The notes under the pieces: generated by a model
Told to the model about the DNA's origin: nothing
The model's input: only the letters and a program-made list of their open reading frames with translations
The model's database searches: none
Made by a program: the position numbers and the translations under genes
Shown here: piece by piece, positions 20,772 to 33,233 of the stretch
Layout of the letters: the number at the start of each line of letters is the position of its first letter
Numbering within the stretch: the stretch's first letter is position 1
DNA from: Lineus longissimus
Lineage: Eukaryota; Nemertea; Pilidiophora; Heteronemertea; Lineidae
Direction of reading: 5' to 3'
Length of the DNA stretch: 64,000 bases
Assembly (NCBI RefSeq): GCF_910592395.1
Contig: NC_088324.1
Location: 3,472,001-3,536,000, forward strand

Positions 20772-22476
20772 AATGATTTGTAAGTGAAATACAAATTATT
20801 TTTACCTTGAAACTGTACGAAATAACTTGGAATAAAATTGGAGAAGAATATCAGAGCGGAAATATCAGAAGACTCTGAAATGACAGTAAAAGGAGTCTGA
20901 GAATGGCACTACTGAAATTCTAAACTCAAAACGTTATTTAAAACATTATTAAAGTATAGCACCTTTTCGAACTATTCACGTTCGAAACTATTAAAATTGT
21001 GGTCCATAAAATTGTTTCAATAAAAATACTTGTCTGGGAGGTTACGTTCATTCATAACGAACGAAAGCAATACTAATACATCGGTAGTTATAATTCAACG
21101 AAGACGTTGTGACAGCCACTTTAAATTATTGTTGGCGCAAAAATTTGTTTCAACTCAACGTCGCTCTGGATATTATCCAAAGTCCGGCTAGACATAGAGT
21201 TCCAAGAAAGTTAGGGCCTATGAACCCACGACAGCTTAATCCTTTCTCAATAAAAAGTTCTTGATAAAAGAGTTGTGTTCACAGAAGCGTGTAGGCCTTA
21301 GGCCCTGGCATTAGGTCGTTTTTGAAAACAGCGTCACATGCTTGTAATGACCGGTTGAAATTGAACACGTCGCCGCGCCTAAGCCCTGGGAATTCGAATC
21401 TAGGCGTTCCCAAGTGAAATTTGACATGTAAGTCCGTGGCCGCGCACTAAACTTTTAGGCGTAACCAAATTCCAAAATATGTAAACACAACACGTGTTAC
21501 GTCGAAAACGATGGCCTATGTGGCAATTAATATACCATGCAAGCCTGAAATTCCGGGAAGAAGTTATAAATTAACAAAATCTTCACCTTGAAAGAACAGC
21601 GAAAACAATGCGTCTGCGAAATACAGTTGAACAGCCCCAGTCAAAATTAATGTATCTGACCGAAACTGGTGCATGCGAATATGGGTGTAAATACTACAGT
21701 ACGCATTTCGAAAAGTTCTGCGAGTAACCGTTTGTGCTACATGTCGGTTAAACGGGCGTTGCCTACGGAACTACGTACAGAAAATGACCAAAGTTTGTAA
21801 CTTTTGTGCCTGAAGAATTTCTGGCCAAATTATAAACTCAAATACGAATCTGCATACGAAGTCCCATAATTATAGCATTGGCACGCATCAAACGATTACA
21901 ATCCGAAGGTAGCCTTCAGACATGGCAAAACTAAGGTTTGGGAGCTTTTCAACCCTGAAATTCAGATGACTTTCAAATACAAGGTTGAACTAGGATTTTT
22001 GGCGTTCAAGTAAGAAACCCCTCGGCGAATGCTAAGTACGGAATCCGGGCAAACGTGCTACTCAAAAGTCATAGTACTCCCGTTGATGACTAGACTTAAG
22101 TCTTGGACAAAAACTGTCCAAGGCCGAAGCCCAAAAAACCCTTTTCGTCGGAAACATTGAGAGTCACCCATCAACATAATATCTCCCTCTCCCTTCCGTG
22201 CTCAAATAAGTGCGAAAAGGTCCTCAGGATGGTCAACGCCCTTATCTCAATATGTCCGAAGTTTTACTTCAGGTTTTAACTATATCCTCGAGATAATTCA
22301 GGTTCATTCTTTAACATGATATCTCCTTCTCTCTTCCGTGCTTTTTGAAGCTCAAAAAATCTCAGGATAGTCAAAGACCTAGACTGAATAATGCCGAAGT
22401 TTTTACTTCAGAGGCCGTGGCCAATATATGGCAAAGGATAAGACCCCTTCAGACAACTATACATGTCCGAATTTGT
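20772..22476 (-). other. Long untranslated leader of the Gypsy element
   Basis: About 1.7 kb separates the primer-binding site from gag with no sizeable frame. It includes a diverged direct repeat of about 102 bp (22171-22272 and 22311-22412; shared words ATATCTCC, CTTCCGTGCT, CCGAAGTTTT). Packaging or translation-control elements are expected here but none can be named. Confidence 0.6.
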
Positions 22477-22486
22477 CTCGTCGCCA
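22477..22486 (-). other. Primer-binding site, tRNA-Ser-like
   Basis: One base after the 5' LTR the minus strand reads TGGCGACGAG. This matches the complement of the 3' end (with CCA) of eukaryotic tRNA-Ser(GCU) over ten bases, from memory of that tRNA. Confidence 0.65.
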
Positions 22487-22487
22487 G

Positions 22488-22754
22488 TGTGATAAATCTC
22501 GTGTGATTTACATCGTGCGTGTGCCGCGGTGTCCCACGTCTTGTACTTACATGTAAATACGATTAGTTGCCGCTTGGGTCTTCTTTGCCGTCAGGTCTTG
22601 GTCTCAGTATGTCATCTGCCAAACCGGGAAGAGAACGGACCTTTTATAATGCGCGCCTGTCACGTGGCTGGCTGATGCCGCCTGCTTAGCACTTGACCTC
22701 AGCCAATCCCGCGGCGGCGCGACCGGGCGAGACAAAGCGACGGTTCTTACCACA
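22488..22754 (-). repeat. 5' LTR of the Gypsy element
   Basis: Identical over 267 bp to the 3' LTR; TATA box at 22642-22648. Identical LTRs mean very recent insertion, or later gene conversion. Confidence 0.95.
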
Positions 22755-24812
22755 AGAGCATTATAGTACAGTTGGTTTTCAAGTTGAGTTTGTGCGGTGG
22801 TAATTCTGAAGGGTTTAGGCTGTTGATGAACTCTAGTGGGTATTGGTGGTCATCTTCCAGGAGGGTGTCGCAGCTTCGATATTCTGTTGGCTGGCTGGGG
22901 AAGTTGTGAATGACATTGGCGTTGACTTCTTCGACAGCTTTGTTGGTTGGGGCTATAATTGCTCTAGACGCCATCCACTCTGGGTTGGTATAGTGCTCAG
23001 TAAGGTTGTTGAAGACAAAGTGTGTGAGATCTTGTATGCTGTCAGCATTTATGGCTAGGTCATCTGGGATAAGAATCTTGTTTGGACCTACATGTGGGTG
23101 TGTGCTTTCCAGACCATTACCAATGGTCATGAGGTATGCAGCAAAGTCCTCCTCATCTGAGCTTGTGCGCATATTCTGCGTTAGGTTCAGCATGTGAACG
23201 TGTTGCCAAATTTCGGATTTCTTTAGGCAGGCATTGACTATTTGAGGCCTGCTGCCGCGTCGTACAACCGGTAGTATTTGTTTCCAGTCTCCAGCAAACA
23301 CTACTGTGAGTCCGCCGAAGTGGCTTGGGTTGCCTCGTATGTCTTGAAGTGATCGATCTATGCATTCGAATATGTAGCGGTGGCCCATGGAGACTTCGTC
23401 AATGATAAGCAGGTTTGCGCGACGAAGGAGTTCAGCTGTGGCATCTCTGGTAGTAATATTGCAAGTGGAATGTTCTTGAATGTTGATAGGGACTTTGCAA
23501 CGGGAGTGAAGTGTTCTGCCACTGTGCAGGAGCGTCGCTGCTATGCCTGACAGCGCTGTTGCCAGGGCGATGTCCTTATTTGCTCGTACTGTGTTCAAAA
23601 GAATGTTGAGGACATAGGTTTTGCCTGTACCACCACTTGCATTGAGGTAGAACATTTTGCCGCTATTATTGTTGACACTTTCTAGTATTGCTTGATATAC
23701 AACTTGTTGGTCGTTATTGAGGGAGCTTATTTGCATAGGTAAGGATTCTGTTAGTGACGTGGTATCAAAATCTGTTTCTTCCTGGATAACTCGCGGGGTT
23801 GTTGCAGTCTGTAGAAGACTTAGGTCTGGAGAAGGCAGGTTGAAATCCCTATTCAGGTCCAGGTTGTCTTGATCTAAAGTTCTTTGCAGGTACAGGAGAA
23901 CCTCGTTTAAGATGGCATCGTTTGGTATCTGCAGTTTGTCCCGGTGCAGGAAGTCTTGGGATAGTTCAACTTGCCATTTTTCCCAGAATGCTGGTGGATC
24001 TGCTGGTCGACAGTACATCAGAAGTGTGGTGAAGAAATAGCGCAGTTGATTTCCAAATTTGATGGAGGAGGCTTCAGTCATTGCGAGGTTGATTTCATTG
24101 TCATCAGATATGAGGCCTAGTTTGTTGCAGGTATCTCGAAAGGTGGGGCACAGTGTGTCATCTATTGTACGAATATCTTCGTAGCTGCATGGTCCTGGTT
24201 TATGGTGCAGCAACATGCGTAGGTAGTACAGTTCGGATTGGTGAGGTGTAAGGGCGATGGTGGGTATACGGCCGATTGTGTCTGCTACGAATTGATAATT
24301 TTGGTCAAGAGAAGTACCGTGTTTTCGTCGTTGCCAGGCTTTTTTTGAGGCATTCCAAGTGAAATAGCGTGGGAAGTCTGGGTAGGTGATGTTTTTAGCT
24401 TCCTTATCAGTTGCATTTGTAGTGAAGAAGGCTGTCAACTTCGTGATAGGCTGACCATTTTGAACGGTGTTTGCAGCAGCGTCGGGTTCAAATAGGACAA
24501 CTTGTTCTCCTGGCAAGTGGCAGGGCAGTTTTTCGACTGGAGGGTATTTTTGGTGTAGGGGGAAGTTGTATATTCTCCAAAAGGCCTCACTTGCAGAGAT
24601 GTATCTGGCGTTCAGGTATGTTTCTATCTCATCATGAACAGTTGTCCCATCAGTCAGTTGTAGCATAACACGATCTTGACCTTTCGTTATGTATTTGTAG
24701 AGGTATTTTACAGCTTGGATGGAGTGGACTACTTCAACATTGATGTGGGCTGAATAGCGTAGGGAAAGGTAAGGGTTGTATGGTACAACAAAGGAATTGT
24801 CAACAGTGTACT
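22755..24812 (-). pseudogene. Helitron Rep C-terminus and helicase, middle piece
   Basis: About 685 codons without interruption between the two insertions. It starts in the Rep domain: VVPYNPYLSLRYSAHINVE, then AVKYLYKYITKG, which carries the Rep tyrosines. It continues into the Pif1-like helicase with Walker A NASGGTGKTYVLN, Walker B LLIIDEVSM and VFAGDWKQILPVV. It breaks off at helicase residues TIMLL, where the Gypsy element entered. Helitron proteins nick and unwind DNA for rolling-circle transposition. The frame continues exactly into the piece at 14064-14477. Confidence 0.92.
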
Positions 24813-25404
24813 CAGGGTTATATCTAGGATTTCAATAGGGCATGGTGCTTAGTTATAAAAAGGGGCAGATCATTTATAAAAGGGGCACCCTTCAAGGGTG
24901 TTGAAGGAAAAAGGGGCAAATGCAACGCGCCGCAATTACCGATCACCAAGCTATGCTGAAAGCTTGCATCTGACCACTGAAAATTATCAAGTGATTTATT
25001 TATGTAATTGTGTATCATGCTTTATGTTGTCTATGTTGTCATATTGCTTTCTAGTGATAAGTCAATGCCTAGTCTATCTCATCTCTTTATTCTGCAGACC
25101 TGCCTACCCTACCTTGGCTCAATGTGTAATCATGACCAAAAAAATGTGTAAAATCAAGGAACTATGTGTAATGTTGAAATAGTAAGCATAAACAATTTTT
25201 AAAAAAGAGTAAAATTCGAACCTAAATGTGTAATTTTATTTTATGTCAATTACCGTGAATGATACACCATACATGTACACAAGTTACTGAATGGAGCCTT
25301 ATTGCTGACCCTTTTGTAAGCAAAATCGATGGGGTGAGAAATCCCCTTCATCATTATTGTCTCTGAACAATGTCTATTGTCGAGAGACAATAATAATAAT
25401 AATG

Positions 25405-25670
25405 TATAACTTGTTTTAACATAAACATGACTGAACAGTTACTAGCAGTCTTGAACAATGTCTATAACTTGTTTTAACATAAACATGACTGAACAGTTAC
25501 TAGCAGTCTTGAACAATGTCTATTGTCTCTGAACAATGTCTATAACTTGTTTTAACATAAACATGACTGAACAGTTACTAGCAGTCTTGAACAATGTCTA
25601 TTGTCTCTGAACAATGTCTATAACTTGTTTTAACATAAACATGACTGAACAGTTACTAGCAGTCTTGAAC
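25405..25670. repeat. 52-bp tandem repeat in the inner hAT
   Basis: Four copies of a word starting TATAACTTGTTTTAACATAA begin at 25405, 25463, 25541 and 25619. The last two spacings are 78 bp and carry an extra AATGTCTATTGTCTCTGAAC. The array ends 20 bp before the transposase stop codon region. Confidence 0.9.
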
Positions 25671-25689
25671 ACATTTTCCTAATGGTAGG

Positions 25690-28600
25690 CTACTTCAGGC
25701 TTTTATAATAAGCAGACTTGATCTTCTTCAATCTATCACTCGAGTAGTCACTCCTACCACCATTGAGCAATCTCCCCTTTACCACCATCAATGCATCAAG
25801 GGTATTTGACCCCATTGATGCTCTCTGGTCCGTTTTGTTCTTACGGACGCAACTGAAGATCCGTTCACAGCTTGCATTGGCATGTGGGATGGTACATATA
25901 CCAAGCATGACTTGTGCGAGGTTCTTGTAAGTGAAATGCCCAGTAGAATCCTTCACTTGGCCAATGGCGGACCAGGTTGCATCAATCCTGTCTTTCTTAT
26001 GGGGTTGCACATCTAAGCTCTGGTAATCTGCAAATTCCAACTCCAATGTTTCTCTTGAAACACCTGAAATAATAAGAATTGCACAAACAATGAAGTTATT
26101 TAACTATTAAAGGAACAATTAAAGTTCAGGGATGCCTGTAAAAGAATTGTCTGAAAGGAAACACCAGCACTGAAATTGCAAGACAAAGTCAATTACATTA
26201 TACCAAACATAAGATCAATCAGTGATCAAAGTAGATTAATTTTATCGGCATGTAGGTATATATAAAAAAAATAGCTCGGCCCCTCAGGTTGCCTTGATCA
26301 TTTGTTGAAACATGATGATGACCTACCTTCAGGGAGAAGACAAGGGAATCTTTTGATGAAGTACAGGAGGTCAGTAGATGTGGCACCATTGAGACGTAAA
26401 TCAACATCAACTACTTCAGCATGCCTTAAGAGTTCTTCGTCAAGGTGAAGCTTCTCCTTTATATAGCGACAACCTTCCAGAAAGCATTGTCTGGCGGTGG
26501 CGTAAAATTCCTTGATGCGGGAATCCCTCAGACGGTTTTCAGCTTTCCTGGCAATGGCTTCCCTGGCATTATCACCAATGATCAGATCGTTATCCAGCTT
26601 TTGCCCAACTCCATTTGCAAGTGACACCCCAGTAGCTGTTCTCCCATTCAATGCTCCTGGCAACTTAAACCTGATCAGAAGGTCCCGGAGCAGTTTATGG
26701 AGAGTTCTCCGTAGGACATGGATAAGAGGAGCCTCGGACTGAAGTGTCTCATTTGTCTTATTGAAAACCGCAAGCACATTCTCCAGGAACATACAATATA
26801 GTTTATTGGTAGGCGAGCGATAGAACCTGTACATACGCCCAACCCTTGTCTCAGGCTGCTCTTTGCCAGCAGCCTTGGTCTCAGCATCAGCAGCATCTTT
26901 GAACAAGCTATATAGTGCTTCCCAATTTTCTAGGATGCGATCAACACACCGGCTTACACTAAGCCATCTAGTAGAGACATGCTTGAGAATCTTAGTATGT
27001 CGTCCAACATCATAGAGTTTCTGGTAAGTGTCCAATGCAATGAGTCTGTTGCTTGATTTATCCAAATAGAAAAACGTGTCTGTAAGCACTTCATCAACCT
27101 TGAACGGCAGGGCAGCGGCGAATTTTTCTGCTGCGTGATGTATTAAATGACAGGGACATCCAGAAAGAAATATGTCACTGTTCTTCTCTACCATAAAGGC
27201 AAATACGCCCTTTCGGTTACCAACCATTACATTGGCATTATCTGTGCCAAATGCCAAGCAATTTGACCAAGGGATAGGCTCATCCTCATCTTTCATTTCA
27301 GCATCCAACAGGTTGAAGATGTTTTTGCCTGAAATTACAAAATATATAATAACTCCTTTTTATGTATGAAAGGATTCCTGCAACTTGGCCAATTAGAATC
27401 TGCTGTGATACAAAATGGCAGGGTCTCCGCCAGAGGGTAAACAGGGTAAACAACCCGTACCCTCAAAAAAGTTTAGGGTAGGCCTACACATAGAATTGAA
27501 CAAAATATAATTATTTTGCATTATAGACCTAGAAATGTGTTGACCAGATATTTAATAGCTAGAAATATCAGTTCTAGTTGATATTTGTGATGAAAATCAC
27601 CTGGAAAACACATAAAAGGTCTAAAATGAAAAATAAAAAATGTTGAGAAAAAAAAATTTGAAATTTTTTTTTTGGGGGGGAGGCGTACCCTCAAAAAAAA
27701 TCCTGGCGGAAACCCTGAATGGGAGGTAGCCTAGACCGTCACGTATTATAGGTATCATACTGTATATCAGGTAACAGTTATCAATTACAATTACAATTAT
27801 TTTATTGCACTAAAGTGTACAGAGACAGTATGGCATTTAAAAAGAAAACATACAAAAATATAAGATTACAATACAATGAAAGTTAGTAGAAACATACAAA
27901 TGAAGTGAGTAAGCAGAGTCAATACTACTACTATATCAATCATTAACCTCAAATGAGATATAGGCCTATATGTGAAGGCTACACCAATACAAGACTGATA
28001 AGGAAGGATAGAGCTTACCTGTAGCTGGCACCCCTTCTAGAACAGGTACTGACAGTAGTTGAACCGTCACACCATCCTCAATCGAAGAGCTGCTGACCAC
28101 CACTGGAAACTGTTTTTCCTTTTGGTCATTGGACCCATCTGTGGCTATCGAGAACGCCCCAGTCTTCATCTTCTCCTTCATCTCGTCTTTAATCTCTGCA
28201 GCCATGTGTTTTACAATAGCAGTTGTCTTCGACCGGCCACAACCATACAATTTAGCAATTTTGGAGTCCGGAAACGCTTCCTTAACCACCTTGGTAAACT
28301 CATCGGCCGCCGTCAGCGGCAGATTCATCTTGACGATGAATTCAGTCATTATTGTCTCTGCTTTGACAACTTGAAGGTCAAGTGCTTCGTTGCGTTGGTG
28401 GAAGAAATCCCCCACATTGTGGGTATTCTTTGCAGCCTTCATCATATCAGTGTGCTTTTTACCTTTTTGGTGACGCTCAATATCATATGAACCCGAATGG
28501 GCAATCGAAAAATCAGATTTGCAGTACGAGCATCGTGCATACTTCTTCCCCCTGTCACTTGCAGAGATGCCCGGAAAATCGCAGTATTTGTTGTTGAACC

Positions 28601-28754
28601 GCTGACCTGTGGGTTTTTTCTTTGCAGCACGTTGAGGCCCAGCATCATCATCATCAATCATAACACTGTCATCATCCGACATGTCGCTCCTGTCATCGTC
28701 GACATCGAAGCTAGAAACCGCAGCTGGCGCCTTCCTCTTCTTGGCAGACGACAT
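25690..28754 (-). CDS. Intact BED-finger hAT transposase (three exons, 703 aa)
   Basis: Exons 28019-28754, 26327-27328 and 25690-26063 join with both introns in phase 1 and consensus splice sites (CAG/GTAAGC...TTTCAG/GC; AAG/GTAGGT...TTTCAG/GT), giving 2112 nt. ATG at 28754 (MSSAKKRK) starts a basic, then acidic, N-terminus. A BED-type finger follows (YARCSYCKSDFSI with ERHQKGKKHT, about 80-115). Catalytic D near 207 (SIATDGSND), second D near 273 (AFGTDNAN) with the CPCHLIHH motif downstream, and E near 645 (NASCERIFS) in the C-terminal hAT dimerisation region. No stops or frameshifts, so the element looks autonomous. The first intron has been invaded by a MITE without touching the splice sites. 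Confidence 0.9.
27419..27717. mobile_element. hAT-type MITE in intron 1 of the inner hAT transposase
   Basis: Termini CAGGGTCTCCGCCAG (27419-27433) and, inverted, CAGGGTTTCCGCCAG ending at 27717, flanked by 5-bp AATGG (27414-27418 and 27718-27722). 299 bp, AT-rich and non-coding. CAGGG ends with 5-bp duplications point to mobilisation by a hAT5-type transposase. Confidence 0.85.
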
Positions 28755-29826
28755 GTTTCCATTCACTGTCTACCCGTCTGCTGACCTCGTTCCACGCGCC
28801 ATCTGTTATGCATTACGGGACGTGTGATATTTAGGACGTCAGCAGATCTTCCAGCCGCTAAGGTTGATATTAGTTTACTTTTTTAACACAGCGCGGCGCT
28901 CGAGTGCTTCTAAAATGTTGCATAAATTACTGAGTGACATGTGCGGCCGGCCGGCGTTGTGTTGGTACGGGGCCTTACTTTGATTCCAAGGGCCGAACTC
29001 ATTTTTGAAATAATATTTCAAAACGGGCAGAAACATAACATTATCTTATTAGGATTATATAAATAAATGAACAAAGACAGCAACAATAGATCTTTATTTA
29101 CAAGGCTACAATGTGTAATGGTTTTTTTTAAAAGTCGTATTTTGGAAATGCTTAGGGGCGTAAAATCAGAGTGCTATGCGTAATGTGTAAAATCGGCACT
29201 CAAATCGTATTTATTACGCCAAAAACGTAAGGGTAGGCAGCCCTGATTCTGTCTCTAATATGTGGTGTTGGATTTATCATTATCATGGTGTAACCCTACC
29301 TACCACTCACACTGTACACCCTTTCCACTGCATGTACTCTCCTCCCTGCACCATCCTTCATACAACCTACTACATGTTATTGTACTCACATCATCATTCA
29401 CTACCAGTATGTCATTGTCTTGTACTAGTGCTAGCTTAAATAGCAAAGTGTTGTCAGTAGTATTAGTAAGCAGTATAGCTTTAGTCTGTGTTTTCTTCCA
29501 CTGCCAGTAAACTTGACATTTAATAACACCAACCTGAGTGACAACTTCTAGATTATTTTCATTTCAATTGGCTGTGGAGGTGACAGGGGCTAATCCTACA
29601 TTATATGGAGGATTTATATAAAGCCAGTGTGAGTGGTAGCAGGTCCCAAGTCCTGAGAAAAGGGGAGGGCATCATGATCTTCCAACAAGTACAGACACAT
29701 AATATACAGATTATAACCATGAAATGAAAAAAAGGAATAAATAAAAAGGTTCTCAGAAACAGATCTCTTTATTTCACCTTTTTTATTTACTATAGATAGT
29801 GCACAAGTGCACCCCAGATGGATGAC

Positions 29827-32800
29827 TCACTCGGCATTCTTGCTAGAAGCAGCAGCTTTCCATGCATTTAAGCTCAATCGCCTGTCTTTCTTGCTGAGGT
29901 ATGCATTGGTGCATTTTTGTAGCAGGCCTTCACTCACATACCTACCATTCAGCTTAATCATTAGGATTTTGTTGAGGTGGTCCTCCCCCAGTCTATTCCT
30001 CTGAGCAGTTTTGATAAGCTTCAGATGAGAAAAGATTCTTTCTAGTGTGGCTGTACTCATAGGCAGAGTGGCAGCCACAGCAAGGAATTTGCAGATGGCT
30101 GGGCAAGCTGATTGTACTAGTGGTTGTTTACATGCACCAGCACACAAACCCTGCAAGGTTACATCTGTTGAAAGTGTAGAATCCATGGGCCAATAGATAT
30201 CTTTGAACCTGTCCCATTGTGAGAGGACCTCGTCAGATTCCAAGCCAAAGTATTCTGCTAGTGTCTCTATCTCTTCATTGCCATAGAGGCTAGGAAGCAG
30301 TACTCTCTGACCACTCACATTTGAAAAATCCAACACACCCATGGCACGGACAACACTACTGTTTTCCAGGCGTTTATTTATTGAGGCAATTGTAGCATCT
30401 ATGTATCTGCACTTAGTCAGTTCAAAGTTCTGATTATGCGACTTGGTTATTTTGTATTTCTCAGCAAGTGTCTCCAACTTTGCGAGATGTCGCCCTGGGG
30501 TTTCTTTCATGTCCCCAATTGACTTCAGTGTTGATGACAACATACTGTCAATCATTGTCAAATCAACCTGAAATTGAATAAAAGCTTCAAAGTTCAGGAG
30601 AACCATGAACTAAATATGCACTGCACAAATTATGAAGATGACACTGCATAAATCTCAGTGGTGACTTCACTGTTAAGAGAATTAATACCAACTGATCTCT
30701 AGTCAAAAATTACATCATGGATGGGGATAGACTCAAAAAACTATTAGCACTGTGTCCTACTAGTACCTTTTCCTTCTGAAAATGCAGACTAAGTTGGGCC
30801 AGTCTTGGAAGCACGTCAGCCAACAGCAAAATGCAAGCCAGTGTGTTGTACTGCATCATACGCTTTTTCAGACCACTAGCCTTGGCCCCAGCTTCTCCAG
30901 TGGTTGGCTTTACCACCTCACTTTCAAGGTCAACAAGGATGGCATCATATGCCTTTCTCACACTATCTACAGCTGCATCATGTGACAGCCACCTAGTATG
31001 GGCTGCATGCTTGATTGTCACAGCTCGTCCTCTTTCCTCTGAAGTAAGTAAAGTCTGCAACTGAAAGAAAGGACAAGGACGTGATTAGAAAATGAGATTA
31101 CCACCACCTGAATTGCTTAAGATCGATTCTGTAGACCAGAGAATTTTACATGTAATTTATCTGATCTGAGATACAATACACATTATCTGCTTTATAAAAT
31201 ACATACTAAAAAGTATTCTATTAGGCCAAAATCTGACTTAGCGACTCTGGCTTAGGCGATCGGATTTACTGTATTTAGCCTACCTGTTCCAATGAACCTT
31301 TTTTCTTAGAACTGTAGTTATAGTACTTAAAGAGGGCCTCCAATGTTTCTTCTAAATTGACAAGAACTGGCATCTGTCCAAAGCTGTCCTTGCTTGCAAG
31401 GGCAAGCCTATGATTAACACAATGAACTGCAATGATGTTTGGCTCTAAAGCCTTCATTTTTGTAACGACACCATTCACCCGACCAGTCATGACAGAGGCA
31501 CCATCAGTGCCCACTCCACCAAGCTTGTTACAATCAAGTTCCTTTTCATTCACTGTCTTCACGACTGCCTCATAAATCGTATCTGCCGAACCATCAGGGA
31601 CAAACATATCCTGCACAAATGCATTTTGTACTATGCCCTCTTCAGTGTCAAAATATCTACATGCCAAAGCTAAATTCTTCTTCACTGCAACATCGCATGT
31701 TTCATCCATCATCAGTGAAAAAAATGGACTTTTTTGAATGTCCTCAAGCAGGCTCTCCTCAACTTCACTGGCCAATATCTCCAACAATTCAATCATTGTA
31801 CTTTCACTGGTGTAGGTTGCATTTTTGCCTTTTTGCAGCAGTGGTATACGGGGGGCTCCTACAGATATAGACAGTTCGACCATTGAACCAAACTTTGACA
31901 GAGGCATGTCATTGAAACAAATGTACTTCAGAATTCTGAAGAGGTCGTTAACGATTGGGCGATCATTGACTGTTAAAGTCTGAAGAGCAGTTCCAGTAGA
32001 GGCATCTGCTTCCTTTTTCAGTGCCTCAGTGTGTTGTCTACTGGTCTCATGGGCCCTCACAGCATCCAACCGGGCAGTTCGGAATGGCTTTTCAGTCCAC
32101 ACGACACTGCCATTCAGTGCCTTTACTTTATGTTTTTTACACACTTTACAGAAGAAATGACTTCCATCTTCATCACCATGCTGGTGTATCAACCAGTTCC
32201 TCAGGCTAGGGTGGATATTAAACCATTTCATGTTGAACCCTTCTGAATGTTTGGCGTTGCATGCTTTCTCCTGACTAGGTCCTGGTGTCGCTTCAAGATC
32301 AGCTGCTGCTGGTTCAGTATCTGGAAAGTGTTAGACAATTAGTTTGTCGAAAATTTCATGAGAGATTCTTTTTAAAATATGAGTTTTTGGAGAGAAAACC
32401 AGGGTTTTTAAACTAAACACTTTTGGAAAGTGCTAAAGAAATTAATATATCTTTTTCATTTCATGACATAAGTGGTTTACAAAGAACAATTCCAGTCAAC
32501 AGTTTTGATTTCTGTGTATGTATGTATATACCATATTTAAATTTAAGCGCCCTTTTCAGATTATTATCCGTTCAAAGGCGCTTTTACAATATTAATAACA
32601 TTGTCGATTTCTAAGACCTAAACTTGAAATAACACAACTGAATAACGTCATTTTCTTAAACATAATTACCTGGGTCACTATGTTCATCACCACTGTCATC
32701 ACTAATTGGTGTATAATGTGGGGGTAACACTACAGATGCTTTTTCCTCCTCAGAAGTGTTAGAGGCAGGCTCAGGTGGTGGTGGTTGTTTCTCCTTTGTG

Positions 32801-33233
32801 CTTGGAAAGAAAAAATAATTCGAAGAATGTAGTCACATAATCTGATATGGCATTGCCAGCAGCCCGTTCAGTGAACTTGCACTCGCAGTTGAAGAGGGAT
32901 TTGTACAAGAATGGCAAAGAAGATATACCCCAGATATACCCGGAAGATATACATGCACGGCACAGACGTAGGACTGATCTAAGTCTATCAATGCCAAAGC
33001 ATGTGGCCGTGACTGCAGCCCCGCCCACCATCACGATCGGCGCATGCAACCGCCGCTGAAGAACAAAACATTGCAATATATCGGCACAACAATGCTTAAT
33101 TTCACTATTATTCATTTGATAAAGATTATTTCTGTTTTATTTACCCAAATAAAGCCTCTATCCGAGGACATTTGGCCGCCAACTGAGCCAACTTTGCCTC
33201 CTTCTCCTTTGCCCGCCTCGTTTTGCCCGGCAT
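29827..33233 (-). CDS. Intact hAT transposase of ZNF862/KIAA1586-like type (five exons, 763 aa)
   Basis: Exons 33145-33233, 32670-32800, 31284-32320, 30767-31060 and 29827-30567 join in frame (phases 2, 1, 0, 0) at consensus splice sites, total 2292 nt. MPGKTRRAKEKEAK opens a basic first exon; exon 2 is Pro/Asp-rich. Exon 3 has a TTF/BED-like finger (FFCKVCKKHKVK...RAHETSRQH) and the first catalytic D in SLMMDETCDV (about 277); the second lies in GVGTDGASVMTG (about 345), followed by CVNHRLALAS. Exon 5 carries the glutamate in TATLERIFSHLK (about 692), the hAT C-terminal dimerisation motif. No disabling mutation is seen. It should act on the 5-bp-duplicating outer element and perhaps on the nearby MITE. 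Confidence 0.9.

Larger units (their letters stand above)
14478..22754 (-). mobile_element. Ty3/Gypsy LTR retrotransposon, full-length but defective
   Basis: Two 267-bp LTRs (14478-14744 and 22488-22754) read identical by eye. They start TG and end CA, and a 4-bp duplication AGAG flanks the element (14474-14477 and 22755-22758). On the minus strand the order is 5' LTR, tRNA-Ser-like PBS, a 1.7-kb leader, gag, pol (protease, partial RT, integrase), a zinc-finger ORF, polypurine tract, 3' LTR. PR-RT-IN order identifies Ty3/Gypsy. The RT/RNase H region is deleted and three in-frame TAG codons are present. Confidence 0.95.
25095..29245 (-). mobile_element. hAT element with 6-bp target duplications (hAT6-type), nested in the larger hAT
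   Basis: Termini CAGACCTGCCTACCCT (25095-25110) and, inverted, CAGGGCTGCCTACCCT (29230-29245), 14 of 16 matching. Duplication ATTCTG at 25089-25094 and 29246-29251. At 4151 bp it contains an intact three-exon BED-type transposase gene. It lies in the 3' non-coding part of the outer hAT and so left that gene undamaged. Confidence 0.9.
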
